Shown here: in pieces, positions 8,176-15,759 of the stretch
Position numbering within the stretch: position 1 is the first letter of the stretch
Layout: every line of letters starts with the position of its first letter
Made by a program: the position numbers and the translations under genes
NCBI RefSeq assembly: GCF_010686755.1
Contig: NZ_JAAGXA010000023.1
Location: 1-43,696, forward strand
Source of the DNA: Nocardioides zeae
GTDB lineage: Bacteria > Actinomycetota > Actinomycetes > Propionibacteriales > Nocardioidaceae
Length of the DNA stretch: 43,696 nt
Reading direction: 5' to 3'
The notes under the pieces: model-generated
Told to the model about the DNA's origin: nothing
Database searches by the model: none
What the model saw: the letters and a program-made list of their open reading frames with translations, nothing else

Positions 8176-9351
8176 ATGGCCTCCCGGTACCGCTTCCCCG
8201 ACGCACCCCTCGACGCGGGGGTGGGGCCGGTGCGGGCGGCGACGTACCTCCCCTCCACGCCCGACCACCTCCTCTGGGGACGGCTCCCCTGCCGCACCGA
8301 CGCCCCCGTCCTCCGTGTCGATCCCGGCGCCGAGGTCACGGTCGACACCCTCAGCCACGAGGGCGTGCTCGAGGACCAGGGGCGCGACCCGCGGGCGTTC
8401 TTCGCGTCGTACGGGGTCGACGGCGAGCAGGTGCTCACGGACGCAGTCGCCCTCGCGGCGAGCGACCGCGCGCACACGCCGGGCCCGGACGGACCCCACG
8501 TCGTCACCGGGCCGATCGCGGTCACCGGCGCCGAGCCGGGCGACCTCCTCGCCGTGACCATCGTCGAGACGCTCCCCCGCGTGCCCTACGGCGTCGTCTC
8601 CAACCGGCACGCCCGCGGCGCGCTGCCCGGCGAGTACCCCCTCGACGGCCTGCCCCTCGTCTCCGCCTTCGCCGCGCTCGCCGAGCACCCGGACCCCGCG
8701 ACGGGACGGATCGCGTCGTACGGGGAGATCCCGCTGACGCGGGCCGGGTACGACGCTCCTTCGGCCCCGCGGGCCCGGTTCCCCCTCGCGCCGTTCCTCG
8801 GCATCGTCGGGGTCGCCGTGGACGACGACGTCCGGCCCCACTCGGTGCCGCCCGGGGCCCACGGCGGCAACCTCGACATCAACCTCCTGACGGAGGGCGC
8901 GACGCTCTACCTCCCGGTGCAGGTCGCCGACGCGCTGGTCTACGTCGGCGATCCCCACTTCGCGCAGGGCGACGGCGAGGTGGCGCTCACCGCGATGGAG
9001 GCCAGCCTGCGGGCCACGGTGCGGCTCGACGTCGTGCCGCGCGCGGAGGCCGTCGCCCGGTTCGGCGACCTCGTCGGCCCGCTGGCCGAGACCCGCGAGC
9101 ACCTCGTGCCGACCGGCCTCGACGAGGACCTCGACGTCGCCGTGCAGAACTGCGTGCGCGCCGCGATCGGGCTCCTCGGGGCGCGCTACGGTATGGAGCC
9201 GGCGCAGGCGTACGCCTACCTGTCGGCCGCGACCGACTTCGACATCTCCCAGGTGGTCGACGTCGTCAAGGGCGTGCACGCGCGGATCCGCACCGCCGAC
9301 TTCGCGCACCTCGGCGAAGGTGCCGCGCGGGACGGGCGCGGCACGCGATGA
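8176..9351 (+). CDS. Acetamidase/formamidase family amidohydrolase
   Basis: This 391-residue cytoplasmic protein of the FmdA/AmdA family hydrolyses small aliphatic amides to the acid and ammonia. Family signatures include Tyr-Leu-Pro-Ser-Thr-Pro near the N-terminus, Val-Asp-Thr-Leu-Ser-His-Glu-Gly, His-Val-Val-Thr-Gly-Pro-Ile-Ala-Val, and the central Gly-Gly-Asn-Leu-Asp-Ile-Asn segment followed by Leu-Thr-Glu-Gly-Ala-Thr-Leu-Tyr-Leu-Pro-Val-Gln. ATG at 8176 was chosen because it follows a -10 element at leaderless distance; an in-frame ATG 54 bases upstream lies before the promoter. The next gene starts seven bases after the stop, so the two form an operon. Its GAAAC-type promoter ties it to purine breakdown, where a small amide such as oxamate would be a sensible substrate. 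That substrate is inference. Confidence 0.88.
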   Translation: MASRYRFPDAPLDAGVGPVRAATYLPSTPDHLLWGRLPCRTDAPVLRVDPGAEVTVDTLSHEGVLEDQGRDPRAFFASYGVDGEQVLTDAVALAASDRAHTPGPDGPHVVTGPIAVTGAEPGDLLAVTIVETLPRVPYGVVSNRHARGALPGEYPLDGLPLVSAFAALAEHPDPATGRIASYGEIPLTRAGYDAPSAPRARFPLAPFLGIVGVAVDDDVRPHSVPPGAHGGNLDINLLTEGATLYLPVQVADALVYVGDPHFAQGDGEVALTAMEASLRATVRLDVVPRAEAVARFGDLVGPLAETREHLVPTGLDEDLDVAVQNCVRAAIGLLGARYGMEPAQAYAYLSAATDFDISQVVDVVKGVHARIRTADFAHLGEGAARDGRGTR

Positions 9352-9358
9352 TGCGCCC

Positions 9359-10876
9359 ATGACCGACGGCACGCCCGACCCGCTGCCCGACGGCCTGATG
9401 GACGCCTTCTGGGACTACGAGGCCGCCCTGATGTCCGACGACCTCGCCGCCCTGGACCGCCTCTTCGCGCCCGGCCCGGCGACGCTCCGCACGGACGCAG
9501 CGGGCACGCTCGTGGGCCACGACCAGATCAGCGCGTTCCGGGGCGGGCGGGGTGGCGCCCCGCGCCGTACGGTCGTCGACATCCAGGTGCAGGTCGTCGA
9601 CGACGGCAACGCCCTCGTCGTCGCCACCACGGAGCTCGCCCGCGGCGGGCGCGGCGCCCAGACCCAGCTGTGGCAACGGCAGCGCGACGGCTGGGTGGTC
9701 ACGGCGGCGCACGTCTCCGTCAGCCCGCCCGCGATCGACACCCGCGTGTGGCGGGTCGTCGGCGACCCGCTGGTGACGGGCGCGGAGGACGGTCCGCTCG
9801 CCCGCGAGACGATCGCCGTGAAGGACCTCTTCGCGGTCGCGGGGCAGAAGGTCGGCGCCGGCAGCCCGGCCTACCTCGCCGCCGCCCCCGTCGAGACCCG
9901 CACCGCCCGCGCCGTGCAGAAGCTCCTCGACGCCGGCGCGGACGTCACCGGCATCGCCCGCACCGACGAGTTCGCGTGGAGCCTGTTCGGCGACAACGCC
10001 CACTACGGCACGCCCCCCAACCCGCACGCGCCCCGCCGGCTGTCCGGCGGCTCGACGTCGGGCTCCGCGACGGCCACGAGCCTCGGCCACACGAGCATCG
10101 CGCTGGGCACCGACACCGGCGGGTCCATCCGCGTGCCCGCGTCGTGGCAGGGCCTGTGGGGCATCCGCACCTCCCGCAACGCGGTCGCCCGCGACGGCCT
10201 CCTCGCCCTCGCCCCGACCTTCGACACCGTCGGCTGGGCCACCCGCGACCCGGACCTCCTCGCCCGCGTCGGCGACGTGCTCCTGCCCCCCGCGCCGCCG
10301 CCCGCGACCAGCGACGTCGTGCTCGCCACCGACCTCCTCGCCCTGGCGGCGCCGGACGTGCGGGCCGCGATCGAGGAGTTCGCGCGCGGCTGGGGCAACG
10401 TCGTGCGGGAGCCGTTCGACGCCCACGACCTCGACGCGTGGCGCACGACCTTCACCCTCGTGCAGTCGGCAGAGGCCTGGAAGCAGCACGCCACCTGGGT
10501 GGCCTCGCGGCTGCACACCCTGACGCCCGCCGTCCGCGGCCGCTTCGAGGCCGCCGCCCGGCTCGACCCGGCCGAGGTGAACGCCGCAGCGCACAGCCTC
10601 ACCCGCCTTCGCCTCGAGATCCGGCACCGGGTCGCGGACCGCATCGTGCTCCTCCCGACGACCCCCACGGTCGCGCCCCTGCCCGGCGGCGCCGACCAGT
10701 CGCTGCGCGAGACGATGCTCGGTCTCACCTCCATCGCGGGGATCGGCGGACTGCCCGCCGTCACCGTCCCGCTGCGCACCGCGGAGGGCCTGCCCTGCGG
10801 CGTCTGCCTGGTCGCCGCCCCCGGTCGCGACCGCGACCTGCTCGCGCTCGCGCGCACGATCCCCCGGCCTGCCTGA
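9359..10876 (+). CDS. DUF3225 (AtzH/HpxZ-like) plus amidase-signature fusion, candidate oxalurate-branch hydrolase
   Basis: This 505-residue protein fuses two parts usually encoded separately. Residues about 10-123 form a SnoaL-like DUF3225 domain (pattern Leu-x-x-Leu-Phe ... Gly-His-Asp-x-Ile-x-x-Phe-Arg ... Trp-Val-Val-Thr-Ala-Ala-His-Val-Ser). Residues about 145-505 form an amidase-signature domain with Lys155 in Ile-Ala-Val-Lys-Asp-Leu-Phe, the Gly-Gly-Ser-Thr-Ser-Gly-Ser-Ala loop at 230-237, and the nucleophile Ser256 in Gly-Thr-Asp-Thr-Gly-Gly-Ser-Ile-Arg. DUF3225 proteins accompany amidases in the cyanuric-acid (AtzH with AtzE) and Klebsiella oxalurate (HpxZ with HpxY) clusters. Placed in one operon with an acetamidase and next to uraD, it probably acts on oxalurate or a related carbamoyl compound. 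The substrate is inferred. Confidence 0.85.
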   Translation: MTDGTPDPLPDGLMDAFWDYEAALMSDDLAALDRLFAPGPATLRTDAAGTLVGHDQISAFRGGRGGAPRRTVVDIQVQVVDDGNALVVATTELARGGRGAQTQLWQRQRDGWVVTAAHVSVSPPAIDTRVWRVVGDPLVTGAEDGPLARETIAVKDLFAVAGQKVGAGSPAYLAAAPVETRTARAVQKLLDAGADVTGIARTDEFAWSLFGDNAHYGTPPNPHAPRRLSGGSTSGSATATSLGHTSIALGTDTGGSIRVPASWQGLWGIRTSRNAVARDGLLALAPTFDTVGWATRDPDLLARVGDVLLPPAPPPATSDVVLATDLLALAAPDVRAAIEEFARGWGNVVREPFDAHDLDAWRTTFTLVQSAEAWKQHATWVASRLHTLTPAVRGRFEAAARLDPAEVNAAAHSLTRLRLEIRHRVADRIVLLPTTPTVAPLPGGADQSLRETMLGLTSIAGIGGLPAVTVPLRTAEGLPCGVCLVAAPGRDRDLLALARTIPRPA

Positions 10877-10907
10877 GAGGCCCGACCGCCCGACCGCCCG
10901 ACCCGTC

Positions 10908-10969
10908 GAAACGGTCGTTACAGCCGCGAAACGCGGCGACCGGTCCGTGAAACACGGGCTCCCTACTGT
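10908..10969 (+). promoter_or_regulatory. Purine-regulon promoter of the uraD operon (multi-site GlnR-like box plus -10)
   Basis: In order: GAAAC 10908-10912, four bases, GTTAC 10917-10921, six bases, GAAAC 10928-10932, sixteen bases, GAAAC 10949-10953, ten bases, TACTGT 10964-10969 as the -10 element. GTTAC-n6-GAAAC fits the GlnR consensus. No good -35 hexamer is present, as expected for an activated promoter. The layout is identical in every spacing to the importer promoter at 28278-28339 on the other strand. Transcription would give a leader of about 20 bases carrying AGGAGG at 10984-10989. Confidence 0.72.
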
Positions 10970-10996
10970 CGCGCTCAGCCGACAGGAGGAGCACAG

Positions 10997-11512
10997 GTGC
11001 GGATCGACGAGCTCAACGCGCTCGACGCGGCGACGGCGCGCGCGACGCTGGCCCCGGCGGCCGACGTCGGCTGGTGGCTGGACGCGCTGGTCGCCGGTCG
11101 GCCCTACCCCGACGCACCGGCGCTGCTCGCGCTGGCCGCCACCGAGGCGGCGCGCTGGACCGACGCCGACGTGGAGGGCGCCCTCACGCACCACCCGCGG
11201 ATCGGCGAGCGCCCGACCGGCGACGGCCCCGAGGCCGCGCTGAGCCGCCGGGAGCAGGGCGCCATCCGGGTCGGCAGCTCCGACGCAGCCGACCTCGAGC
11301 CGGCGATCGCGGCCGGGAACGCGGCGTACGAGGACCGCTTCGGTCGCGTCTTCCTCATCCGCGCGGCCGGCCGCAGCCGGTCCGAGATCCTCGCCGAGCT
11401 CGACCGGCGCCTCACGAACGACCCCGACGCCGAGCGCGTCGAGGTGCACGACCAGCTGGCGCAGATCGCGCTGCTGCGCCTGGAGGGCCTGCTCGAGGGG
11501 AGCACCACGTGA
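10997..11512 (+). CDS. uraD: 2-oxo-4-hydroxy-4-carboxy-5-ureidoimidazoline (OHCU) decarboxylase
   Basis: This 171-residue cytoplasmic enzyme decarboxylates OHCU to (S)-allantoin, the last step of urate oxidation. The catalytic His is in Thr-His-His-Pro-Arg-Ile-Gly-Glu at residues 64-71. Ser-Arg-Arg-Glu-Gln at 83-87 and the C-terminal Gly-Arg-Ser-Arg-Ser-Glu-Ile-Leu-Ala-Glu-Leu followed by Asn-Asp segments are family hallmarks. The GTG at 10997 is set by AGGAGG eight bases upstream. It is the first gene of uraD-pucM-uox-allB. Its stop overlaps the GTG of pucM by four bases, so the two enzymes that process the uricase product are coupled. Expression is probably controlled by the multi-site GAAAC promoter just upstream. 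Confidence 0.95.
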   Translation: MRIDELNALDAATARATLAPAADVGWWLDALVAGRPYPDAPALLALAATEAARWTDADVEGALTHHPRIGERPTGDGPEAALSRREQGAIRVGSSDAADLEPAIAAGNAAYEDRFGRVFLIRAAGRSRSEILAELDRRLTNDPDAERVEVHDQLAQIALLRLEGLLEGSTT

Positions 11513-11850
11513 CCACCTGTTCGACCCATGTCCTCGACGCCGCCCGCGGCGTACCGGCCGCCGGGCTGGAGGTCACCCTCGCCACCCCCGCCGGCACGAC
11601 GCTGGCCACCGCCACCACCGACGCCGACGGCCGCATCCGGTGGGACGGCCCGCTCGCCGCGGCCGGAGGTACGGCGCAGCTGGACCCCGCGACGTACGTC
11701 GTGTCGTTCGCGACGGGCGACTGGTACGCCGCCGCGGGCCGCGACACCTTCTTCCCGCACGTCGACCTGACGGTCGCGCTGAGCGGCGCCCACGTGCACG
11801 TCGCGCTGCTGCTCAGCCCCTACGCCTACACCACCTACCAGGGGAGCTGA
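11509..11850 (+). CDS. pucM: 5-hydroxyisourate hydrolase (transthyretin-like)
   Basis: This 113-residue protein of the transthyretin-related family hydrolyses 5-hydroxyisourate to OHCU. It starts Val-Thr-Thr-Cys-Ser-Thr-His-Val-Leu-Asp, with the active-site His7. It also carries Gly-Arg-Ile-Arg at 41-44, Phe-Phe-Pro-His at 81-84 and His-Val-His at 95-97. The diagnostic C-terminal tetrapeptide, normally Tyr-Arg-Gly-Ser, reads Tyr-Gln-Gly-Ser here (110-113), so the tail Arg is replaced by Gln. The GTG start overlaps the uraD stop (GTGA), and the uricase ATG follows one base after the stop. Gene order urate oxidase-HIU hydrolase-OHCU decarboxylase is complete, in reverse order of the reactions. 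The symbol hiuH/uraH is equally used. Confidence 0.94.
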   Translation: MTTCSTHVLDAARGVPAAGLEVTLATPAGTTLATATTDADGRIRWDGPLAAAGGTAQLDPATYVVSFATGDWYAAAGRDTFFPHVDLTVALSGAHVHVALLLSPYAYTTYQGS

Positions 11851-11851
11851 C

Positions 11852-12772
11852 ATGGCCGACGGCGACATCGTGCTCGGGGCGAACCAGTACGGGAAGGCCG
11901 AGTGCCGCCTCGTCCGGATCGACCGCGACACCCCGGTGCACCGCATCACCGACCTCACCGTGACCGCCCAGCTGCGGGGCGACTTCACCGCCTGCCACAC
12001 CGACGGCGACAACAGCCAGGTCGTGGCGACCGACACCCAGAAGAACACGCTCTACGCGTTCGCCCGCGAGCACGGCATCGCCACGCCGGAGACCTTCCTC
12101 ATGACGTTCGGCAGCCACTTCGTGGAGGAGTTCACGTGGGTCACCGGTGGACGCTGGGAGGCCCAGGCCCACGCCTGGGACCGCATCGTCACCGGCGACG
12201 GCGAGCACGACCACTCCTTCGTGCGCCGCGGTGACGAGGTGCGCACCACCGTGGTGCAGAAGGACGGCGACGCGACCTGGGTCGTCTCCGGGCTGAGCGG
12301 CTGCACGGTGCTGAAGTCGACGGGCTCGGAGTTCTCGGGCTTCCCCCGCGACCGCTACACGACCCTCGCCGAGACCGACGACCGCATCATGGCGACGTCG
12401 GTGACGGCGTGGTGGCGCTACGCCCCCGAGACGCAGGCCGAGCTCGAGGAGCTCGACTTCGACCGCCTGTACGACGCGGTGCGCGCCGTCCTGCTCGCCA
12501 CGTTCGCCGAGGTGCACTCCCTCGCCCTGCAGCAGACGCTCTTCGCGATGGGACGGCGCGTGCTGGAGGACCACCCGGAGATCGCCGAGATCCGGCTGTC
12601 GTGCCCCAACAAGCACCACTTCCTCGTCGACCTCGCCCCGTTCGGGCTCGACAACCCCGGCGAGGTCTTCTTCGCCGCCGACCGGCCCTACGGGCTGATC
12701 CAGGCGACCATCACCCGCGAGGGGCAGCCCGAGGTCCCCCAGGCGTGGGCCACCGTGCCCGCGTTCGCCTGA
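11852..12772 (+). CDS. uox: Urate oxidase (uricase)
   Basis: This 306-residue cofactor-free oxidase converts urate and O2 to 5-hydroxyisourate and H2O2. It has the tandem T-fold of the family. Tyr-Gly-Lys at 13-15 holds the catalytic Lys. Ala-Thr-Asp-Thr-Gln-Lys-Asn-Thr at 59-66 holds the Thr/Asp of the active site. Lys-Ser-Thr-Gly-Ser-Glu-Phe-Ser-Gly-Phe at 155-164 provides the stacking Phe. Gln227/Gln228 and Ser-Cys-Pro-Asn-Lys-His-His at 250-256 complete the site, with His255/256 as the third catalytic residue. The ATG starts one base after pucM, with GGGGAGC of the pucM end as ribosome binding site. It is slightly longer than the fungal enzyme and close to Bacillus/Arthrobacter uricases. 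It is cytoplasmic, with no signal peptide. Confidence 0.97.
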   Translation: MADGDIVLGANQYGKAECRLVRIDRDTPVHRITDLTVTAQLRGDFTACHTDGDNSQVVATDTQKNTLYAFAREHGIATPETFLMTFGSHFVEEFTWVTGGRWEAQAHAWDRIVTGDGEHDHSFVRRGDEVRTTVVQKDGDATWVVSGLSGCTVLKSTGSEFSGFPRDRYTTLAETDDRIMATSVTAWWRYAPETQAELEELDFDRLYDAVRAVLLATFAEVHSLALQQTLFAMGRRVLEDHPEIAEIRLSCPNKHHFLVDLAPFGLDNPGEVFFAADRPYGLIQATITREGQPEVPQAWATVPAFA

Positions 12773-12782
12773 GGCCGGCGCG

Positions 12783-14114
12783 GTGCGCGTCGACGCCGTG
12801 CGCGGCCGTCGGGTCCTCGTGGGCGACACGTTCCGGCCCGCCACCGTCGTGGTCCGGGACGGCCGGGTGGCGGCCGTCGAGGACCTCGACCACGACGTGG
12901 CCGGGGAGGTCCTCGAGGCTCCGGACGCGGCGTACGTCGTTCCCGGCGTCGTCGACACCCACGTCCACGTCAACGAGCCGGGGCGCACGGAGTGGGAGGG
13001 GTTCGCGTCCGCGACGCGGGCCGCGGCGCTGGGCGGGGTGACGACGCTCGTCGACATGCCGCTCAACGCGATCCCGCCGACCACGACGGTCGCGCACCTG
13101 CGCCTCAAGCAGGCCGCGGCCCGCGGCCAGCTGGCGGTCGACGTCGGGTTCTGGGGCGGCGCCGTGCCGGGCAACCTCGCGGACCTCGCGCCGCTCTGGG
13201 ACGCCGGGGTGCTGGGCTTCAAGTGCTTCCTGTCGCCCAGCGGCGTCGACGAGTTCCCCCCGCTCGACGCCACGGAGCTCCGGGCGGCGCTGCGCGAGGT
13301 CGCCCGCTTCGACGGACTGATGATCGTGCACGCCGAGGACCCGGCCGTGCTGGCGGCAGCGCCCCAGCGGCCGGGCGGGTCCTACGGCGACTTCGTGCGC
13401 TCGCGGCCCCACGAGGCGGAGACCGCCGCCATCCGGCTGGTGCTCGACGGCGCCCGCGAGACGGGCGCGCGGGTGCACGTGCTGCACCTGTCCAGCGCCC
13501 GCGCGGTCCCGATGATCGCCGACGCCCGTGCCGAGGGGCTGCCGGTCACGGTGGAGACCTGCCCGCACTACCTGGTGTTCGCGGCCGAGGACGTCCCGCA
13601 CGCGGCGCCGCAGTTCAAGTGCTGCCCGCCGATCCGCGACGCCGGCAACCGCGACGACCTGTGGGCCGCGCTCGAGGCGGGGATCATCGACTGCGTCGTC
13701 TCCGACCACTCCCCCGCGACCGCCGAGGAGAAGGGCCGCGGCGACGGCGACCTCCAGCAGGCCTGGGGCGGGATCGCGGGCCTGCAGGTCGGGTTCGCCG
13801 CCATGGCCACCGAGGCACGGCGCCGCGGGATCCCCCTGGAGTCCGTGGCGCGGTGGATGACGCGGAACACGGCCGACCTCGTCGGCTTCGGGCACAAGGG
13901 CCGGATCGCGGTGGGGGCGGATGCCGACCTCGCCGTCTACGACCCCGGTGTCGACCTCACGGTCGACGCGACGGCGCTGGCGCACCGCAACCCGATCTCG
14001 GCGTACGACGGGGTGCGGCTCCGCGGCGCCGTGACGCACGCGGTCGTGCGCGGCGACCTGGTCGACCGCGCCCGTCCCGACCCTGCCTGGGGGCGTCAGC
14101 TCGAGCGGGAGTGA
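12783..14114 (+). CDS. allB: Allantoinase
   Basis: This 443-residue amidohydrolase-superfamily metalloenzyme opens the hydantoin ring of allantoin to give allantoate. Metal ligands are visible: His60 and His62 in Asp-Thr-His-Val-His-Val-Asn-Glu-Pro-Gly, Lys147 (to be carboxylated) in Gly-Phe-Lys-Cys-Phe-Leu, His183 in Ile-Val-His-Ala-Glu-Asp, His235 in Val-Leu-His-Leu-Ser-Ser and Asp308 in Val-Ser-Asp-His-Ser-Pro. The substrate-specific Asn-Glu-Pro-Gly-Arg-Thr-Glu-Trp-Glu-Gly-Phe stretch is that of allantoinases rather than dihydropyrimidinases. GTG at 12783 follows uox after ten bases. The 3' end overlaps the convergent permease gene by 19 bases, leaving no room for a terminator in between. 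Confidence 0.95.
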   Translation: MRVDAVRGRRVLVGDTFRPATVVVRDGRVAAVEDLDHDVAGEVLEAPDAAYVVPGVVDTHVHVNEPGRTEWEGFASATRAAALGGVTTLVDMPLNAIPPTTTVAHLRLKQAAARGQLAVDVGFWGGAVPGNLADLAPLWDAGVLGFKCFLSPSGVDEFPPLDATELRAALREVARFDGLMIVHAEDPAVLAAAPQRPGGSYGDFVRSRPHEAETAAIRLVLDGARETGARVHVLHLSSARAVPMIADARAEGLPVTVETCPHYLVFAAEDVPHAAPQFKCCPPIRDAGNRDDLWAALEAGIIDCVVSDHSPATAEEKGRGDGDLQQAWGGIAGLQVGFAAMATEARRRGIPLESVARWMTRNTADLVGFGHKGRIAVGADADLAVYDPGVDLTVDATALAHRNPISAYDGVRLRGAVTHAVVRGDLVDRARPDPAWGRQLERE

Positions 14115-15046
14115 TCCGGCTCGGGCTCGTCGTGGCGCCACGCGGTGCGTTGCTCGTCGAAGGCCGGGAGCCCGGCGCGCTGCCGCACCCAGCCCCAGGC
14201 CAGCGGCCCGAGGAGCAGGAGGGCCGCGCCGATCATGCCGACGGCCTCGGGCGGCACGCCGAGCAGCTTGAGGCCGGTGAGCGACAGCACGATGACGATG
14301 CCGCGGCGGATCACCGACTGCGACACCCACGCCGCCATCCGGGCGCCGAGGAACGTGCCCGGCGTGCCACCGAGCACGAGCGGGACGAGGATCGCCCAGT
14401 CGACCCCCGCGACGACGACGTGGCCGATCGCGGCGGCCATCACCAGCGGTACCGCCTGGACGAGGTCGGTGCCGACGAGCCGCACCGCCGTCAGCGTCGG
14501 GTAGAGCAGCAGCAGCGCCACCATGATCACCGACCCCGAGCCGACGGAGGTGATGCCGACGAGGAGACCGCCGAACGCCCCCACCAGCACCGTCGGCAGC
14601 GGCCGCAGGCGGACCGTCTCGTCCGGCGCCTCGTTGCCGTCGCGCACCAGCCGGAGCTGCAGGAAGACCCGCAGCGTGTAGGTCACCGCGGTCAGCAGCA
14701 GCGCGGCACCGATGGCCGTCGCGACGAGCTCCTCGGCGTCGGCGCCGCCGATGCGGTGCACGATGAACCCGCCCGCCAGCGCGAACGGCACCGAGCTCAC
14801 CACCAGCAGGCCGGCCAGCCGCATGTTGGGGGCGCCGTGGCGCCAGTGCACCGCCGCTCCGACCGACTTGTTGACCGCCGCGGCGACGAGGTCGTTCGCG
14901 ACGGCCGCCGTCGGCGGGATGCCCAGGAAGATCAGCGCCGGCGTCATCAGGGCGCCGCCGCCCATCCCGGTCAGGCCGACCACGATGCCCACGCCGAAGC
15001 TGACGACCAGGACGGCGAGCGCGGAGAGCGTGAGGAGGTCGGCCAC
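14096..15046 (-). CDS. TauE/SafE-family permease
   Basis: This 316-residue inner-membrane protein has about eight transmembrane helices in two repeats. The first repeat starts Gly-Leu-Thr-Gly-Met-Gly-Gly-Gly-Ala-Leu-Met-Thr-Pro-Ala and the second Gly-Ile-Thr-Ser-Val-Gly-Ser-Gly-Ser. These Gly-rich motifs define the sulfite exporter TauE/SafE family, whose members move anionic sulfur or organic-acid compounds. The cytoplasmic C-terminus is charged. The start is GTG; ACTCTA at 15055-15060 (TAGAGT on the coding strand) lies eight bases upstream, so it is probably leaderless. The substrate is unknown. Its location between purine operons makes export of a carboxylate by-product conceivable, but nothing in the sequence shows this. 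Confidence 0.87.
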   Translation of the reverse strand: MADLLTLSALAVLVVSFGVGIVVGLTGMGGGALMTPALIFLGIPPTAAVANDLVAAAVNKSVGAAVHWRHGAPNMRLAGLLVVSSVPFALAGGFIVHRIGGADAEELVATAIGAALLLTAVTYTLRVFLQLRLVRDGNEAPDETVRLRPLPTVLVGAFGGLLVGITSVGSGSVIMVALLLLYPTLTAVRLVGTDLVQAVPLVMAAAIGHVVVAGVDWAILVPLVLGGTPGTFLGARMAAWVSQSVIRRGIVIVLSLTGLKLLGVPPEAVGMIGAALLLLGPLAWGWVRQRAGLPAFDEQRTAWRHDEPEPDHSRSS

Positions 15047-15122
15047 GAGCGGGAACTCTACGGAGCCGATCGACCAACCGGACTCGATCGTCTCGATGTG
15101 GACACCTCGGGCGGTGCCCGGT

Positions 15123-15584
15123 TCAGACCGCGGCGTCGAGACCCGCGAGCACCTGCTGCTTCGTCGGCGCCCCGGCCGCCCGCGTGACCTCGCGGCCGGC
15201 GGCGTCGAGCACGAGCGTCGTCGGGGTGCGCAGGATCCCCAGCGTGCGGGTCAGCTCCAGGTGGTGCTCCGCGTCGACCTCGACGTGCGCGACGCCCGGA
15301 ACGACCTCCGCCACCTCGCCGAGCACGCGCCGCGTGGCCCGGCAGGGGGCGCAGAAGGCCGACGAGAACTGCAGCAGCGTCGCGCGCTCCCCCGGCGTCT
15401 CGACGAGACCCGCCGCGACGACGGCGTCCCAGGCGGTGGGCTCGCCCGGCTCGGCGCTGCTCGCGGCGGGGGCGGTCGCCCGCGGCGTACGGCGCGCGCC
15501 GAAGCGCCCGTCGACACGAGCGCGCCAGGCGCCGACGCCCAGGGCGAGCACGACGGCGACGACGAGGATCACGGCTCCGGTCAC
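15123..15584 (-). CDS. Membrane-anchored thioredoxin-like protein
   Basis: This is a 153-residue protein. One N-terminal transmembrane helix (residues about 3-18) is followed by a linker rich in Ala, Arg and Pro and a thioredoxin-fold domain with the redox motif Phe-Cys-Ala-Pro-Cys. The cis-Pro loop is Leu-Arg-Thr-Pro-Thr-Thr-Leu-Val-Leu, and Val-Asp-Ala-Glu precedes it. It resembles TlpA/thioredoxin proteins of the actinobacterial envelope. GTG at 15584 was chosen because the hydrophobic helix starts there; the frame stays open to 15692, but that extension runs through a palindromic repeat and is Arg-rich. No ribosome binding site is visible, so the start is uncertain. The redox partner is unknown. 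Confidence 0.75.
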   Translation of the reverse strand: MTGAVILVVAVVLALGVGAWRARVDGRFGARRTPRATAPAASSAEPGEPTAWDAVVAAGLVETPGERATLLQFSSAFCAPCRATRRVLGEVAEVVPGVAHVEVDAEHHLELTRTLGILRTPTTLVLDAAGREVTRAAGAPTKQQVLAGLDAAV

Positions 15585-15633
15585 GGAGGGGACAACGGTG
15601 CTCGGGGCGCGGATGTTCCGGGTGGCGTCGACC

Positions 15634-15702
15634 GGGGCGCGCAATGGGACGTTGGTGCCGCGCCGAGCGCGTCCGGGGCGCACCAACCGCACCGGGCCGG
15701 GC
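15634..15702. repeat. Palindromic intergenic repeat, diverged copy
   Basis: A segment of about 70 bases contains GGGACGTTGGTGC near its left part and GGCGCACCAACCGCACCGGG near its right part; GTTGGTGC and GCACCAAC are perfect inverted arms. The right half (CACCAACCGCAC) matches copy A of the cluster at 29941-30313, and the left half matches the reverse complement of the copy at 40362-40430. It lies between lhgO and the thioredoxin-like gene. Confidence 0.5.
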
Positions 15703-15758
15703 CGTTCCGGGCCGTTCCGGGCCGGGCCGGGCCGGGCCGGGCCGGGCCGGGCCGGGCC
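15691..15758. repeat. CCGGG pentanucleotide tract
   Basis: About 65 bases made almost entirely of GGGCC units repeated every five bases, with two GTT interruptions at the left. It lies immediately after the stop codon of the L-2-hydroxyglutarate oxidase-like gene. It is a simple-sequence tract likely to vary in length by slippage. It could also fold strongly in the 3' untranslated region. Confidence 0.85.
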
Positions 15759-15759
15759 C

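Noticed and set aside
14096..15046. TauE-type permease as an allantoin or urate transporter
   Set aside because: The family moves sulfur compounds and organic acids, the gene lacks the GAAAC promoter element, and no purine-permease motif is present.
15585..15692. Longer start of the thioredoxin-like protein
   Set aside because: The extension is Arg-rich and encoded by an intergenic repeat; the membrane helix begins at the GTG at 15584.
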